Origin: Bedellia somnulentella
Lineage: Eukaryota; Arthropoda; Insecta; Lepidoptera; Bedelliidae
Reading direction: 5' to 3'
Length of the DNA: 64,000 bases
Assembly (NCBI GenBank): GCA_963576735.1
Contig: OY755179.1
Span: 1,984,001-2,048,000 of the forward strand
Positions 53,102 through 57,636 of this stretch are shown here, in pieces. The notes beneath the pieces are model-generated. The model did no database searches. It was not told the origin of the DNA and saw only the letters and a list, made by a program, of their open reading frames with translations. A program made the position numbers and the translations under genes. Position 1 is the first letter of the stretch. Every line of letters begins with the position of its first letter.

Positions 53102-54620
53102 CGTATATACCCGTAGGGCCGTGTGTATATATATATATATACACACGGCGAATACATATACTCACGGCTATAAATCCCATAAAGGGGTAACCAGAGCTAG
53201 AGAATTAGAAATTCTTCAGCCAATTCTGAAAGTTGCGTGGGGAAAAGATGGTGAAATAAAGGTTTTTGATGACGGATCTTCCGCTTCCGGCGCTTGGGCA
53301 TCGCCCAAAAATCCCTTAAAAAACCCAATACCGTTAGTCGCCTCTTACGTACACCCACCGAAAGAAATGGGGTAGTGCTATTCTAAGCCGACACTACACA
53401 GCAATTTTAATAAAATAGCAAATTTAATATATACACAACGAAGATTCGGATTTTATGTATAAATGGTGGTATTCTAACAACTCAACGATACCTCCGTAAT
53501 TATCGATGGTTCATCGAATAATAAGCGCCATAGTTAGAGATCATAGATAAAGATGGAGATATTTGATCATCAGATGTAGTACTGTTGTCCCGGTTACAAC
53601 GTCTGCTGGACGCGCACCACGACTTCACGCTGGTGTCGCGGCGGTAGTCGACCACTTAGTAGTTAGATTACCTCTATTGTAGCTATATTACTGTGATTAT
53701 ATGTAGTGTCTATCCAAACAGACAATCAATCGGCAAGCTGCTCGGCGTATCAACCCTGACCGCGGTATCAGACGTAGAGCTGGTATCCCGGTTGCAACGT
53801 CTGCTAGACGCCCACCACGACTTCACGCTGGTGTCGCGGCGGTACGACGACCCCGTGCTGCGCGCCGCCTCGCGCTCGCCGCCGCCGGAGCGGGCGCGTA
53901 CTAGAACGCCGGACAGGTGATCTGTCTTTTTTGTCATCTGTTATTAGTTAGCTTATTATAACGTGGTTTGTCACCCACCCAGGAGGGAGAACATACATAC
54001 ATACATATACTCACGGCTATGAATCCCTAAAGCCAGAGCTTTGGAATGAGAAAATACTCAGCCACTTTTAAAGTTAGTTAAATAATTGTTGGTGACGGGT
54101 CTTTAACCACATCGCCCAAAAATCACTTTAAAGCCCCTATAACTTTAGTCGGCTCTTTTCTCCGCGGGAAGAAATAGGGTAGTGCTATTCTAAGCCGACA
54201 CTACAAAGCAATAAGCATTACATAAGGGAGAACATCGTTAGGAAACCCATATAGAAGGAGTTATATATAGTGATGTGATAGTTCAAAGCGACGAGACGAG
54301 AAAGTGCTTCTATCACGTAAATATACTGTCCAGCAAAAAATGTGCTTAGAACACATGAAAAAAAAACAGTGAGTGGCGTCCTCTATTGCATCCCAGGACT
54401 CTGAAACGTTCATTTACCCTAAATAATTCGCCTTGATAAAATGTTCAGAAGTTTCTAAAACAATCTACCACGTCTTTGACCCTTCGGGTATATACCGCAA
54501 GAAGTTTGTGAGTTGAACCTAACATTTTGTTGGTTATGCAGGTCTCTACGCTACGACGACTCTGGCTACGCGGACCCCGCGTTCGACCTCGACGACGAAC
54601 TTTACAAGACACGGTTGTGA
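23699..54620 (+). CDS. CCDC170: CCDC170 homologue, coiled-coil microtubule-associated protein, 12 exons
   Basis: Human CCDC170 is a ~715-aa coiled-coil protein linked to Golgi-associated microtubule stabilisation. Exons 23699-23770, 31517-31606, 31683-32421, 32494-32666, 33063-33263, 33958-34101, 35773-35877, 36526-36693, 40515-40693, 46176-46247, 53722-53916 and 54542-54620 all have GT-AG borders and matching phases. They give 2,217 nt, or 738 residues plus stop. Recognition rests on REQIQRKDLHLDLLRRKLT, ALERARRIEELEKKCEELE and the LLGVSTLTAVSDVELVSRLQ-RLLDAHH block, which I recall from the vertebrate C-terminal half. Most of the chain is predicted coiled coil by its Leu/Glu/Lys/Arg heptads; the tail is Pro/Arg-rich. 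The ATG is the first after an in-frame TGA. X-box-like motifs precede it. Confidence 0.85.
23771..24136 (+). other. CCDC170 intron 1, no feature recognised
   Basis: AT-rich intron. Open frames here are short and without recognisable content. Confidence 0.5.
24137..24398 (+). mobile_element. SINE-A, full copy, 10-bp target duplication
   Basis: Body 24147-24388 between two ATATGTCTTC copies (24137-24146, 24389-24398). The head CGTGTAGTGCCGGCTTAGAA and tail GCCGTGAGTATACGTACGTA are both present. Confidence 0.85.
24430..24650 (-). mobile_element. SINE-A, diverged, with a short inverted-repeat insert
   Basis: CACTCACGGCTC to AAGACGGTACAG is an old minus-strand SINE-A. Inside it 24484-24544 is bounded by AGTACGAGCG and its exact complement, related to the ends of the small element at 3566. 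Confidence 0.65.
24668..25040. mobile_element. SINE-B head joined to reversed LINE 3' fragment
   Basis: 24668-24765 is a plus-strand SINE-B head (GGTTCAGTGGGCAGAAC, CTCAAATCCCGGGTCGGGCC). From about 24840 to 25040 the minus strand matches the RTE-like LINE C-terminus (complement of the GGACGACC, CTCGAGAGGTTTG and CCAATGGG regions). Both are partial. Confidence 0.6.
25287..26250 (+). mobile_element. ~0.96-kb interspersed repeat R, copy 1
   Basis: It starts ACTAGTGGATCGGCCCAGCT, holds an ACAGACAGACAG run (about 26096-26127), and ends TTTATTATAAGTATAGAT. It is noncoding. Such ACTAG...TATAGAT repeats are common in insect genomes. Copies 2 and 3 are at 26254-27159 and 46282-48983. Confidence 0.8.
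26254..27159 (+). mobile_element. Interspersed repeat R, copy 2 in tandem
   Basis: It lies 3 bp after copy 1 in the same orientation, with the same start and end words and many substitutions and gaps relative to copy 1. The order suggests insertion into the end of copy 1. Confidence 0.8.
27160..27509 (+). other. CCDC170 intron 1 sequence, nothing recognised
   Basis: An open frame of 64 codons at 27158-27352 has no recognisable features. I see no other structure. Confidence 0.4.
27510..27725 (+). mobile_element. SINE-A head fused to SINE-B tail
   Basis: 27510-27560 is a SINE-A head (GTGTGGTGTCGGCTTAGAAT). From about 27567 the sequence is the 3' half of SINE-B (GGCGATAGGCCTGCCCCCTA to CCTTCGGGGATATTCGGTGT, then TTTATG). 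The joint lies in a TGTACAATTGTACA palindrome. Confidence 0.7.
27780..30370 (-). mobile_element. Compound repeat X-Y-Z, copy 1 (reverse)
   Basis: 28625-30370 matches the reverse complement of 61100-63088. It has 145-bp-type units at 29590-30370, a decayed coding-like block at about 28955-29400 (LDRKSKDALRKSRVRENETP on the plus strand, later frames shifted), and a small inverted-repeat insert at 29050-29178. Arm Y is present twice in opposite directions (27780-27985 and 28625-28790), flanking block Z (28085-28545). Z is in the opposite relative orientation compared with copy 2. No transposase is recognised; a Helitron-like origin is only a guess. Confidence 0.65.
30525..30720 (+). mobile_element. 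SINE-B with internal deletion
   Basis: The tRNA-like head (ATGGGTAGAATACCGC, GGGTTCATATCCCGGGTCGA) is followed directly by AACGTGGGTACTCTGAACAC, so ~150 bp of the body is missing. Confidence 0.75.
30780..30926. repeat. 35-bp palindromic arms around a tRNA 3'-half-like core
   Basis: The block ATAAATAAAAGATGTTATTA and onwards (30780-30814) is inverted at 30891-30926 with one mismatch. The interior has two T-runs and GGTCGCGGGTTCGAACCCCG, a good T-arm/B-box, but no acceptor or D-arm that would make a tRNA gene. Confidence 0.7.
30927..31516 (+). other. CCDC170 intron 1 end, nothing recognised
   Basis: A 79-codon minus-strand frame at 30919-31158 has no domain I know. The stretch ends with an acceptor TTATAG whose pyrimidine tract is weak. 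Confidence 0.4.
31517..31606 (+). CDS. CCDC170: CCDC170 exon 2
   Basis: Reads VDGDVGHDVITALRSDLAAL, then QYKRDKLISE; 30 codons, phase 0 at both ends. The GTTAGT donor fits the downstream TTTCAG acceptor. Confidence 0.8.
31683..32421 (+). CDS. CCDC170: CCDC170 exon 3 (long coiled coil)
   Basis: The 246 codons begin TSDLKNQMLSRDQRILEQQV. Dense heptads of Leu with Glu/Lys/Arg (LEKKLRSLELE, LERLRQEKESLAVQNRVLDR) mark it as coiled coil. It ends in phase 1 before GTTAGG. Confidence 0.88.
32494..32666 (+). CDS. CCDC170: CCDC170 exon 4
   Basis: Completes Glu and reads DLRHRDEKYQRLQTEFRNTM, then ESIAILLSLPTRFVEAHETT and a KDRIREILSDNKD segment similar to the conserved middle of CCDC170. Donor GTAAGA, phase 0. 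Confidence 0.87.
33063..33263 (+). CDS. CCDC170: CCDC170 exon 5
   Basis: Reads QIEALRDKLNMESQQLNRTS, then RVRMLEDERNILEAKVHKLE. Coiled coil, 67 codons, donor GTAAGT. Confidence 0.87.
33264..33957 (+). other. Intron with a possible very old SINE-B trace
   Basis: Words near 33480-33620 (CCCACGTG, GATGCCCATCGCCAC, TCATATGGTTACAACCC) faintly recall a minus-strand SINE-B. Otherwise nothing is recognised. Confidence 0.3.
33958..34101 (+). CDS. CCDC170: CCDC170 exon 6
   Basis: Reads FVAFLERLGRTLNMDELSQD, then IGLELHTDSIIHRAEQLARL. 48 codons, GTTGCAG acceptor, GTCAGC donor. Confidence 0.88.
34102..34759 (+). other. CCDC170 intron, AT-rich, nothing recognised
   Basis: No open frame or repeat could be identified before the SINE-B target site at 34760. 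Confidence 0.4.
34760..35150 (+). mobile_element. SINE-B, full-length reference copy with target duplication
   Basis: Body 34772-35138, flanked by ATGTATATTTGT (34760-34771, 35139-35150). The tRNA-like head has an AGTCCAGTGGGTAGAAC A-box-like and GAGTTCCAATCCTGG B-box-like word. The body includes CACATGGCTGAGTTGTACTT and CGGCGATAGGCCTGCCCCCT. The tail is a TTATG repeat. This copy defines the family for the fragments elsewhere. Confidence 0.9.
35151..35772 (+). other. CCDC170 intron, nothing recognised
   Basis: AT-rich sequence without identifiable repeats or frames. Confidence 0.4.
35773..35877 (+). CDS. CCDC170: CCDC170 exon 7 (conserved signature)
   Basis: Reads TAVVYQLQRRIRILREQIQR, then KDLHLDLLRRKLTVQ. 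The HLDLLR block is the clearest CCDC170 signature. TTTCAG acceptor, GTAATC donor. Confidence 0.9.
35878..36361 (+). other. CCDC170 intron before a duplicated acceptor
   Basis: No repeat is recognised until the pyrimidine tract GTTTTTCTCC near 36348, which was probably the original tract for exon 8. Confidence 0.5.
36362..36525 (+). mobile_element. SINE-A, 5'-truncated, inserted in a splice acceptor
   Basis: Body 36373-36514, from CGATTCGGTTGGAGACCC to GTGAGTATATGTAT. The 11-bp duplication GAAACCCCAAG (36362-36372, 36515-36525) includes the acceptor AG, so exon 8 now has two candidate acceptors 153 bp apart. Confidence 0.85.
36526..36693 (+). CDS. CCDC170: CCDC170 exon 8
   Basis: Reads DESSRLRAVLQAERDEAAAR, then GKKLARQCDRLTAQLADARG. 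GC-rich, 56 codons, phase 0, donor GTACGC. The start is set by the second copy of the duplicated acceptor, because the first would add a SINE segment with an in-frame TGA. Confidence 0.87.
36800..37040 (-). mobile_element. SINE-B, degraded copy
   Basis: CACGTGATAGGGGGCAAGCG, AACTAAGCCATGTCG and AACTGAGCTACCAAG are in SINE-B order on the minus strand, with many changes and a TG run near 36958. Confidence 0.55.
37300..37530 (-). mobile_element. SINE-C (tRNA-derived), minus strand
   Basis: The minus strand has GGTTGCAGGTTCAAATCTCG (B-box), a CTAGTTGGTAGCTGAA A-box-like head, and the AGAGCAATAATTTATG body. This is the same family as 11024-11200. Confidence 0.7.
37560..39870 (+). pseudogene. Non-LTR retrotransposon ORF2, 5'-truncated and frameshifted
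   Basis: The first frame (37560-39059) starts at the end of an endonuclease domain (LTDHSPILLNF) and runs through RT blocks: NNYRPISLLCSLSKIIEKIV, FLDLQKAFDTV, YGVPQGSTLGPTLF and FADDTVLLF. A frame change near 39030-39060 leads into the thumb and C-terminal part (38977-39573: KTKFICFSIRN, VGFIKYLGVIIDENLNWRKH), which is itself broken at about 39573. Similarity continues to a 3' region ending in a T-run near 40228. The motif style fits the CR1/Jockey group. It lies in a CCDC170 intron in the sense direction. Confidence 0.8.
39899..39966 (+). repeat. CA microsatellite in LINE 3' region
   Basis: A run of CA dinucleotides with CATA interruptions lies between the LINE coding part and its 3' end. 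Confidence 0.9.
40230..40514 (+). other. Intron between LINE and CCDC170 exon 9
   Basis: No feature is recognised. The acceptor CCACCACAG precedes exon 9. Confidence 0.4.
40515..40693 (+). CDS. CCDC170: CCDC170 exon 9
   Basis: Reads ITALERARRIEELEKKCEEL, then KVALLKEQLRTATDSAEQGR and an Ala/Gly-rich end. GC-rich. Phase 2 exit at GTAACT. Confidence 0.9.
40716..40912 (-). mobile_element. SINE-A, tail missing, beside the exon 9 donor
   Basis: From TTAGAAATTCCTCAGC to GCCGACACTACACAGC on the minus strand. It starts ~22 bp past the donor and lacks the usual CTCACGGCTATAAATCCC end. Confidence 0.75.
40913..41488 (+). other. Intron, AT-rich with TA run
   Basis: It holds a (TA)n tract near 41402-41424 and possibly the 3' end of the outer LINE that begins (reverse) at 41860. 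No frame is seen. Confidence 0.4.
41489..41860 (-). pseudogene. Outer LINE, C-terminal piece (minus strand)
   Basis: The frame reads LFDFLCEIYHFVPLEIRRNI, then KTRYRQNSFLIRACREYN, a typical C-terminus of Jockey/CR1-group RT proteins. It fits as the continuation of the piece at 44883-45337, so a second LINE lies between them. Confidence 0.65.
42177..44882 (-). pseudogene. Nested LINE ORF2: endonuclease plus RT, 901 aa, FAND box
   Basis: A continuous frame carries the back part of an AP-like endonuclease (VVVCGDFNVDLLG, ATCLDNIY, SITSDHKG) and a full RT ([52 protein letters not shown]). The catalytic box reads FANDTSLIF where FADD is expected, so an essential Asp is Asn and the copy should be inactive despite being open. 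The N-terminus of the endonuclease is missing. It interrupts an older LINE on the same strand. CR1/Jockey group by motif style. Confidence 0.85.
44883..45337 (-). pseudogene. Outer LINE, RT thumb piece (minus strand)
   Basis: 45337-45035 reads NVSKCYHVTFTRKKLKQNLD, then VDSIRDLGVIFDNQLIFDKH. In another frame 45010-44883 continues with ASPVWNPQYQIYKLRIEAIQ and RTFLRYLDSK. It is the 5' neighbour of the piece at 41489-41860, split by the nested LINE. Confidence 0.7.
45338..45880 (+). other. CCDC170 intron, nothing certain
   Basis: No frame or repeat could be identified except a few short words. Its right end borders a SINE-A. Confidence 0.4.
45881..46131 (-). mobile_element. SINE-A beside CCDC170 exon 10
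   Basis: From ACATACATACATACAAATAC and CGGCTATAAATCCCTAAAAG to GCCGACACTATACAGC, a near-complete minus-strand copy. Its right end is ~44 bp before the exon 10 start. Confidence 0.85.
46176..46247 (+). CDS. CCDC170: CCDC170 exon 10
   Basis: Completes Arg and reads EELIRVRDSLADAQRREAQL, then LSF. CGGCAG acceptor, GTGGTT donor, phase 2 on both sides. Confidence 0.85.
46557..48255 (+). mobile_element. Transib DNA transposon, 1,689 bp, RSS-like ends
   Basis: The body 46562-48250 starts CACAGTGTAGTATTC and ends GAATACCACACTGTG. Similarity of the inverted ends runs ~26 bp with a few mismatches. TGCTG is duplicated on both sides (46557-46561, 48251-48255), the 5-bp duplication typical of Transib. 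Transib ends carry the CACAGTG heptamer shared with V(D)J recombination signals. Confidence 0.85.
47142..48231 (+). pseudogene. Decayed Transib (RAG1-like) transposase
   Basis: Several short frames remain inside the Transib ends. The one at 47569-47751 reads IGLSFLHSRIRFFETILHVA, which resembles the GLSPLHARIRFFE block of Transib transposases as I recall it. Downstream words (RFLECEIS, KITGVD, IEKFEKYCQELAEN) occur in order but in different frames. The catalytic core cannot be followed. The copy is inactive. Confidence 0.7.
48984..49300 (+). mobile_element. LINE 3'-end-like fragment
   Basis: ATAGGCGCTGACTGAAAATC, with a foldback around GTGAGGTTAAACCTCGCAG, leads to GCGAATAAACTTTATTCTAT. It looks like the structured 3' end of a non-LTR element, without coding part. 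Confidence 0.5.
49351..49480. repeat. Near-perfect ~58-bp-arm hairpin
   Basis: CGATTTCTGAATTGAGTATT and onwards pairs with its complement ending at 49480. About 53 of 58 positions pair, with a ~14-nt loop. It may be a foldback MITE or a hairpin precursor. No coding frame. Confidence 0.85.
49579..52047 (-). mobile_element. mariner/Tc1-group transposon with long inverted ends, 2,469 bp
   Basis: It is bounded by TA-CAGGGTGCCCC and its complement GGGACACCCTG-TA. The inverted ends run ~390-490 bp (left to about 50060, right from about 51660). The right arm lacks ~120 bp that the left has (about 49795-49915). One broken transposase is inside. Confidence 0.88.
50160..51198 (-). pseudogene. DDE transposase (IS630/Tc1/mariner group), two frame breaks
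   Basis: The ATG at 51198 starts PAYTTQEYANMHLIYGECRC and the helix-turn-helix-like region RLYRERYPNA. A one-base loss near 51080 shifts to the frame 51067-50351. That frame holds GVPKSTAHRILQKHDFHPYH, the first catalytic Asp in ILWSDESTF and the second in MWFQQDGCPAH. A direct duplication TCAAGTCCGG at 50351-50360/50361-50370 shifts the frame just before the expected third acidic residue (P-L-D-F-F-like words follow at about 50340). The copy is inactive. Confidence 0.82.
52050..52425 (+). other. CCDC170 intron, nothing recognised
   Basis: The only hint is TAGGGTAGACAAAGACTACTGC near 52163, a possible old LINE 3' scrap. No frame. Confidence 0.35.
52426..52710 (-). mobile_element. SINE-A, full copy, 13-bp target duplication
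   Basis: Body 52439-52697 between two copies of ATGGTATGTTCAT (52426-52438, 52698-52710). The tail and head are both complete. Confidence 0.88.
52711..53057 (+). other. CCDC170 intron, no clear feature
   Basis: A weak SINE-A-like trace may exist at 52770-52870 (AAATAGGTAACAAGAGC, GAAAAGGATTG). Otherwise nothing. Confidence 0.35.
53058..53151 (+). repeat. TA microsatellite with palindromic CCGTGTG ends
   Basis: A (TA)n tract is followed by two ATACCCGT words and by CCGTGTG-(TA)n-CACACGG, a self-complementary block ending near 53148. Confidence 0.85.
53152..53402 (-). mobile_element. SINE-A, near-complete
   Basis: ATACTCACGGCTATAAATCC to GCCGACACTACACAGC on the minus strand. A short insertion (CTTCCGCTTCCGGCGCTTGG) sits in its centre. 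Confidence 0.85.
53584..53655 (+). pseudogene. Duplicated fragment of CCDC170 exon 11
   Basis: GTTGTCCCGGTTACAACGTC through GTGTCGCGGCGG matches about 53784-53845 of exon 11 with few changes, then reads TAG in frame. It has no good acceptor in front. The intact exon follows 67 bp later. Confidence 0.85.
53722..53916 (+). CDS. CCDC170: CCDC170 exon 11 (conserved C-terminal block)
   Basis: Reads QSIGKLLGVSTLTAVSDVEL, VSRLQRLLDAHHDFTL, then a Pro/Arg-rich RSPPPERARTRTPD. The first part aligns from memory with the end of vertebrate CCDC170. Phase 2 in and out, donor GTGATC. Confidence 0.9.
53993..54213 (-). mobile_element. SINE-A with internal deletions
   Basis: ATACATACATACATATACTC to GCCGACACTACAAAGC. 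Several short deletions occur in the left third and centre. Confidence 0.8.
54214..54541 (+). other. Last CCDC170 intron remainder
   Basis: A possible SINE-B trace (AGGAAACCCATATAGAAGGA near 54240) precedes the GTTATGCAG acceptor. Nothing else is seen. Confidence 0.4.
54542..54620 (+). CDS. CCDC170: CCDC170 terminal exon
   Basis: Completes Arg and reads SLRYDDSGYADPAFDLDDEL, then YKTRL and TGA at 54618-54620. In frame after the TGA another 12 codons are open to a TAG. Confidence 0.85.
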
Positions 54621-54796
54621 CCGTCCCGCGCCCGCCACGCGCACTTCTATACCTAGACATCATACATCATCATACAGATTTACGCCCACCAATATAAGTC
54701 CGATGATAGTATAGATATCTACATCATCAGCCGATATACGTGCACTGATAAAGATATTATAACTCATCAGACTATACATTAATTAATGTTTAATTT

Positions 54797-54865
54797 CGGC
54801 GAAGAGCTGTACAAGACGCGCTTGAGACCGGCCCGCGCCCGCAATGCGCACTTCTACACCTAGAC
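54797..54865 (+). pseudogene. Duplicated CCDC170 terminal-exon end, longer frame
   Basis: AATTTCGGCGAAGAGCTGTA and onwards matches 54590-54655, but has AGA where the exon has its TGA stop. It therefore reads GEELYKTRLRPARARNAHFY with a stop two codons later. No acceptor is seen in front. Flanking CATCATCAG-rich sequence is also duplicated around 54640-54990. Confidence 0.75.
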
Positions 54866-54999
54866 ATTATATACATCATCAGCAAACAGTGTATTTCCAC
54901 TGTTGATATAGACATCATCATCAGATAACAATATACGTCGACTGATAATATACTACACGTAAACATCATCAGCTACACGTCAACTGATAATATGACAGG

Positions 55000-55310
55000 A
55001 TTCATGGAAGGTGCGGTATGGAAAAAGAAGTTGTGAAAAAGGAAATGTTCGCTTAGAGAGGACGGATGTAATTTAAATGGGAAAAGAAAAATTTAAAGAT
55101 TTATCGTCTATGGAGGACATATTTAGATCTAATAGAGAATCTACCCAAAAGGCAGGCGTGCGTAATGTGAAGATTAGATTTGATGAAGATGATTAAAAAC
55201 GTTGATGAATGAAAATGAAGCTCGAGAGGTTTGCATGGATCATCCAAAGTGGTAATGGCTAAGCTTTGCCTACCCAAATGGGGACATAAAGCGTGGGTAT
55301 ATGCATGGAT
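55000..55310 (+). pseudogene. Decayed RTE-like LINE 3' end
   Basis: GGAGGACATATTTAGATCTA, AAAGGCAGGCGTGCGTAATG, CTCGAGAGGTTTGC and CTACCCAAATGGG follow the order of 7610-7790. The end GCGTGGGTATATGCATGG matches the shared tail. Confidence 0.7.
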
Positions 55311-55614
55311 GTTGGATGGAGAGCTTCCTCAAAAATCTCAATAATGATTTTGATTGGACCAATTTGTCCTGACCTGTTTGATAAATGTCGATCGATCTTG
55401 AGTTATGAAATCAATCTTTATCCGTTCAGTATAGATTCTAAACATAGTTTCCTCAAACTTATATGGGGTGTATACCCCACAAATTCGAACACGAATGATA
55501 CTCTAATTATTTAGCAAGTATGCCGGTTGGATTATATTATCGGTATCGTTAATGCTGATATTGCAATTGTGTTATATTTGGAGTCAATATGAAATGTAGT
55601 ACAAGTATAATATG
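55311..55614 (+). other. Intergenic, nothing recognised
   Basis: A 73-codon frame at 55293-55514 has no recognisable content. Confidence 0.35.
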
Positions 55615-55964
55615 TGTAAAGGATATCACCTCTTTACTTCCTATTTCTTAGTGTGTATGAAATCATTATTATCTATGAAACTATTAGCTGTCAGTGTGAC
55701 GTGATATAGATTTTAGAAGGAAAAAGTTAGAATATGAATCTTTAGAAAACCGTGAAAAACATTGTAAAATGTTATAGTTAAAATATTATTTAATTAGAAG
55801 TAAAGGCTTTAAATGTTGTTTTTTGTTATTTCAGGTAAGCTTTTCTGTTTAAAATGTTTTAGTTGTAGTAAAACTTATATAAAAGTGTGATGCGAATAAA
55901 ATAAATTTTGTTATTTCAGAAAACACAATTTCGTCTTTATTTCATCTGAACTAATATCATTATA
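55615..55964 (+). repeat. 5' LTR of second retroelement
   Basis: TGTAAAGGATATC to ATCATTATA, 350 bp. It holds TATATAAAAG (55876-55885), AATAAA (55895-55900) and a joined acceptor/donor word TTTCAG-GTAAGC at about 55829-55840. Confidence 0.88.
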
Positions 55965-55997
55965 AAACAACATTTTTCGCAATTAAAAACAACGAAT

Positions 55998-57140
55998 ATG
56001 GAGAAATTAAGGTTTGATTTTTGTGTGAAAACAGCGGGAGATGAAAAGTCAAATATTATTTGCATAACTTCTATAGGAACACCTGATGGCCAAAATTTTG
56101 GCATACCGACCGAGTATCAACCCGCAAACTTACACCAACTTATAACAAATACATCTCACTACGCCAAGATAAGAAAAACATTGAACAAAAGACATCAAAC
56201 AAGGAAAATATGGATAAATTTAACTGATGAGATGTCGAAGATATATTTAGATGAAGAACAAAATATACAGTTTAAAGATATCTACCTTGAAGAGATGAAT
56301 GAAAACATAAATGATTCAAAACCAATAACTGAGAGTTCAAATAAAGCATTAGAAAAAATATTAGAGACATTACTTGAAGAAAAGCAAAGAACATCTGAAA
56401 TTCAAAATTTGGGAAAAATTGCAAAGGATTTTGCGCTTGAAAAATTCACAGGTAAAAATGCCAACGCTCATCAATGGATTAAGGACTTCAACAGAGAATG
56501 TGAACGTTTCCATATTGATGAAGACAAACAAAAAATTCAAATTTTAAAACAATTTTTAGAATATTCAAGTGTAAACTGGTACAGTTGTATGTTAATAAAA
56601 TTTACAGTTGAATCAGAGTGGATTAGATGGGAAAAAAAATTCTGCGAAACATTCGGAAACAAAGGTTGGTCGCCAATTAGATATGCTCTTGGATTCAAAT
56701 ATAAATCAGGCTCATTACTTGAATATGCATTGAAAAAAGAGAAGTTATTATTAGAGGTTAGGAAGACGATTGATACAGGTACTCTTATAGACCTTATAGC
56801 CGCAGGCCTGCCTAACTACCTGATTGACAAAATTGACAGAGAGGCGGTACAACAAACTGAAGATCTTTATAATGAGATAGGCAAATTAGAACATCTTGTT
56901 GAGAAAAACAGATATAAAAAAAAAAACTACATGCACTCTGACATAAAATCAAAAAAAAATGAAGAAAAGAAACCATGCCAAATTTGTATCAATAAGGAAA
57001 AAGGGAAACGTTTTCATCCTGAGGAAAACTGTTGGTTTAATACGACGAATCAGAAATATGTAATGAAAAGTGTGAATAACTCGGAATTAGAAGTTGAACT
57101 TAATGAAGAGATTCCAAAAAACTTGAAGTATCACCATTAA
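55998..57140 (+). CDS. gag: Gag of second retroelement, 380 aa
   Basis: The frame starts 33 nt after the LTR and is uninterrupted. A capsid-like part is visible around FALEKFTGKNANAHQWIKDF and WIRWEKKFCETFGNKGWSPI. The C-terminal CQICINKEKGKRFHPEENC is a Cys/His cluster with longer spacing than a standard CCHC knuckle. The stop TAA at 57138-57140 follows 16 nt after an A-AAA-AAC heptamer. Confidence 0.82.
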   Translation: MEKLRFDFCVKTAGDEKSNIICITSIGTPDGQNFGIPTEYQPANLHQLITNTSHYAKIRKTLNKRHQTRKIWINLTDEMSKIYLDEEQNIQFKDIYLEEMNENINDSKPITESSNKALEKILETLLEEKQRTSEIQNLGKIAKDFALEKFTGKNANAHQWIKDFNRECERFHIDEDKQKIQILKQFLEYSSVNWYSCMLIKFTVESEWIRWEKKFCETFGNKGWSPIRYALGFKYKSGSLLEYALKKEKLLLEVRKTIDTGTLIDLIAAGLPNYLIDKIDREAVQQTEDLYNEIGKLEHLVEKNRYKKKNYMHSDIKSKKNEEKKPCQICINKEKGKRFHPEENCWFNTTNQKYVMKSVNNSELEVELNEEIPKNLKYHH

Positions 57141-57170
57141 TAAATATAGAGTTATTATTAAATAACAGAT
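57107..57170 (+). promoter_or_regulatory. gag/pol -1 frameshift site, A-AAA-AAC
   Basis: The heptamer at 57116-57122 is in the gag frame. The pol frame opens after a TGA at 57104-57106 and runs into the protease, so the overlap is only 57107-57140. A weak hairpin GTTATT-ATTA-AATAAC lies at 57151-57166. Confidence 0.78.
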
Positions 57171-57634
57171 TAAAAGTTACAGCAATTTATGATTCTGGTT
57201 CAAATGTATCATTGATTAATTCAAAATTATTGAAAATACAAAAAAAAGAAGATACATTTAAGAAACAAACTGTAAACTTGAAAACTATTAATGGTGAGAA
57301 GAAAACAAATGGTATAGTAACATTAAAAATAAAAATATATGACATTGAAAGTGAAATGAATATTTTTGTAATAGATAATGAAAATTTTAACTATGATTTT
57401 CTCATTGGTTTGGATTGTATAAAGAAATTTAGATTAATGCAAGATGAACAATTAAATATCATACAATGTAATAATTCATTTAGAGATAATAAAATCCAAA
57501 ATGAAGCGGATAACAAAAGTAAATACTCTGAAACAGATATTTTAAATGTCAAAATTCCTAATGTACTAGGTGACAAAAATAAAAAAAATGAGACTAAAAA
57601 CTCTGAGGTATGTGAAGAAAAAAAAACAGTTTAA
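57107..57634 (+). CDS. pol: Pol part 1: protease, second retroelement
   Basis: In the -1 frame, IYDSGSNVSLINSKL carries a D-S-G protease active site and FLIGLDCIKKF the flap-side motif. The frame ends at TAA (57632-57634), just after a nine-A run at about 57616-57624. The continuing similarity is in the frame of 57670, so one base was gained or lost, possibly in the A-run. Confidence 0.75.
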   Translation, partial: RDSKKLEVSPLINIELLLNNRLKVTAIYDSGSNVSLINSKLLKIQKKEDTFKKQTVNLKTINGEKKTNGIVTLKIKIYDIESEMNIFVIDNENFNYDFLIGLDCIKKFRLMQDEQLNIIQCNNSFRDNKIQNEADNKSKYSETDILNVKIPNVLGDKNKKNETKNSEVCEEKKTV

Positions 57635-57636
57635 AC

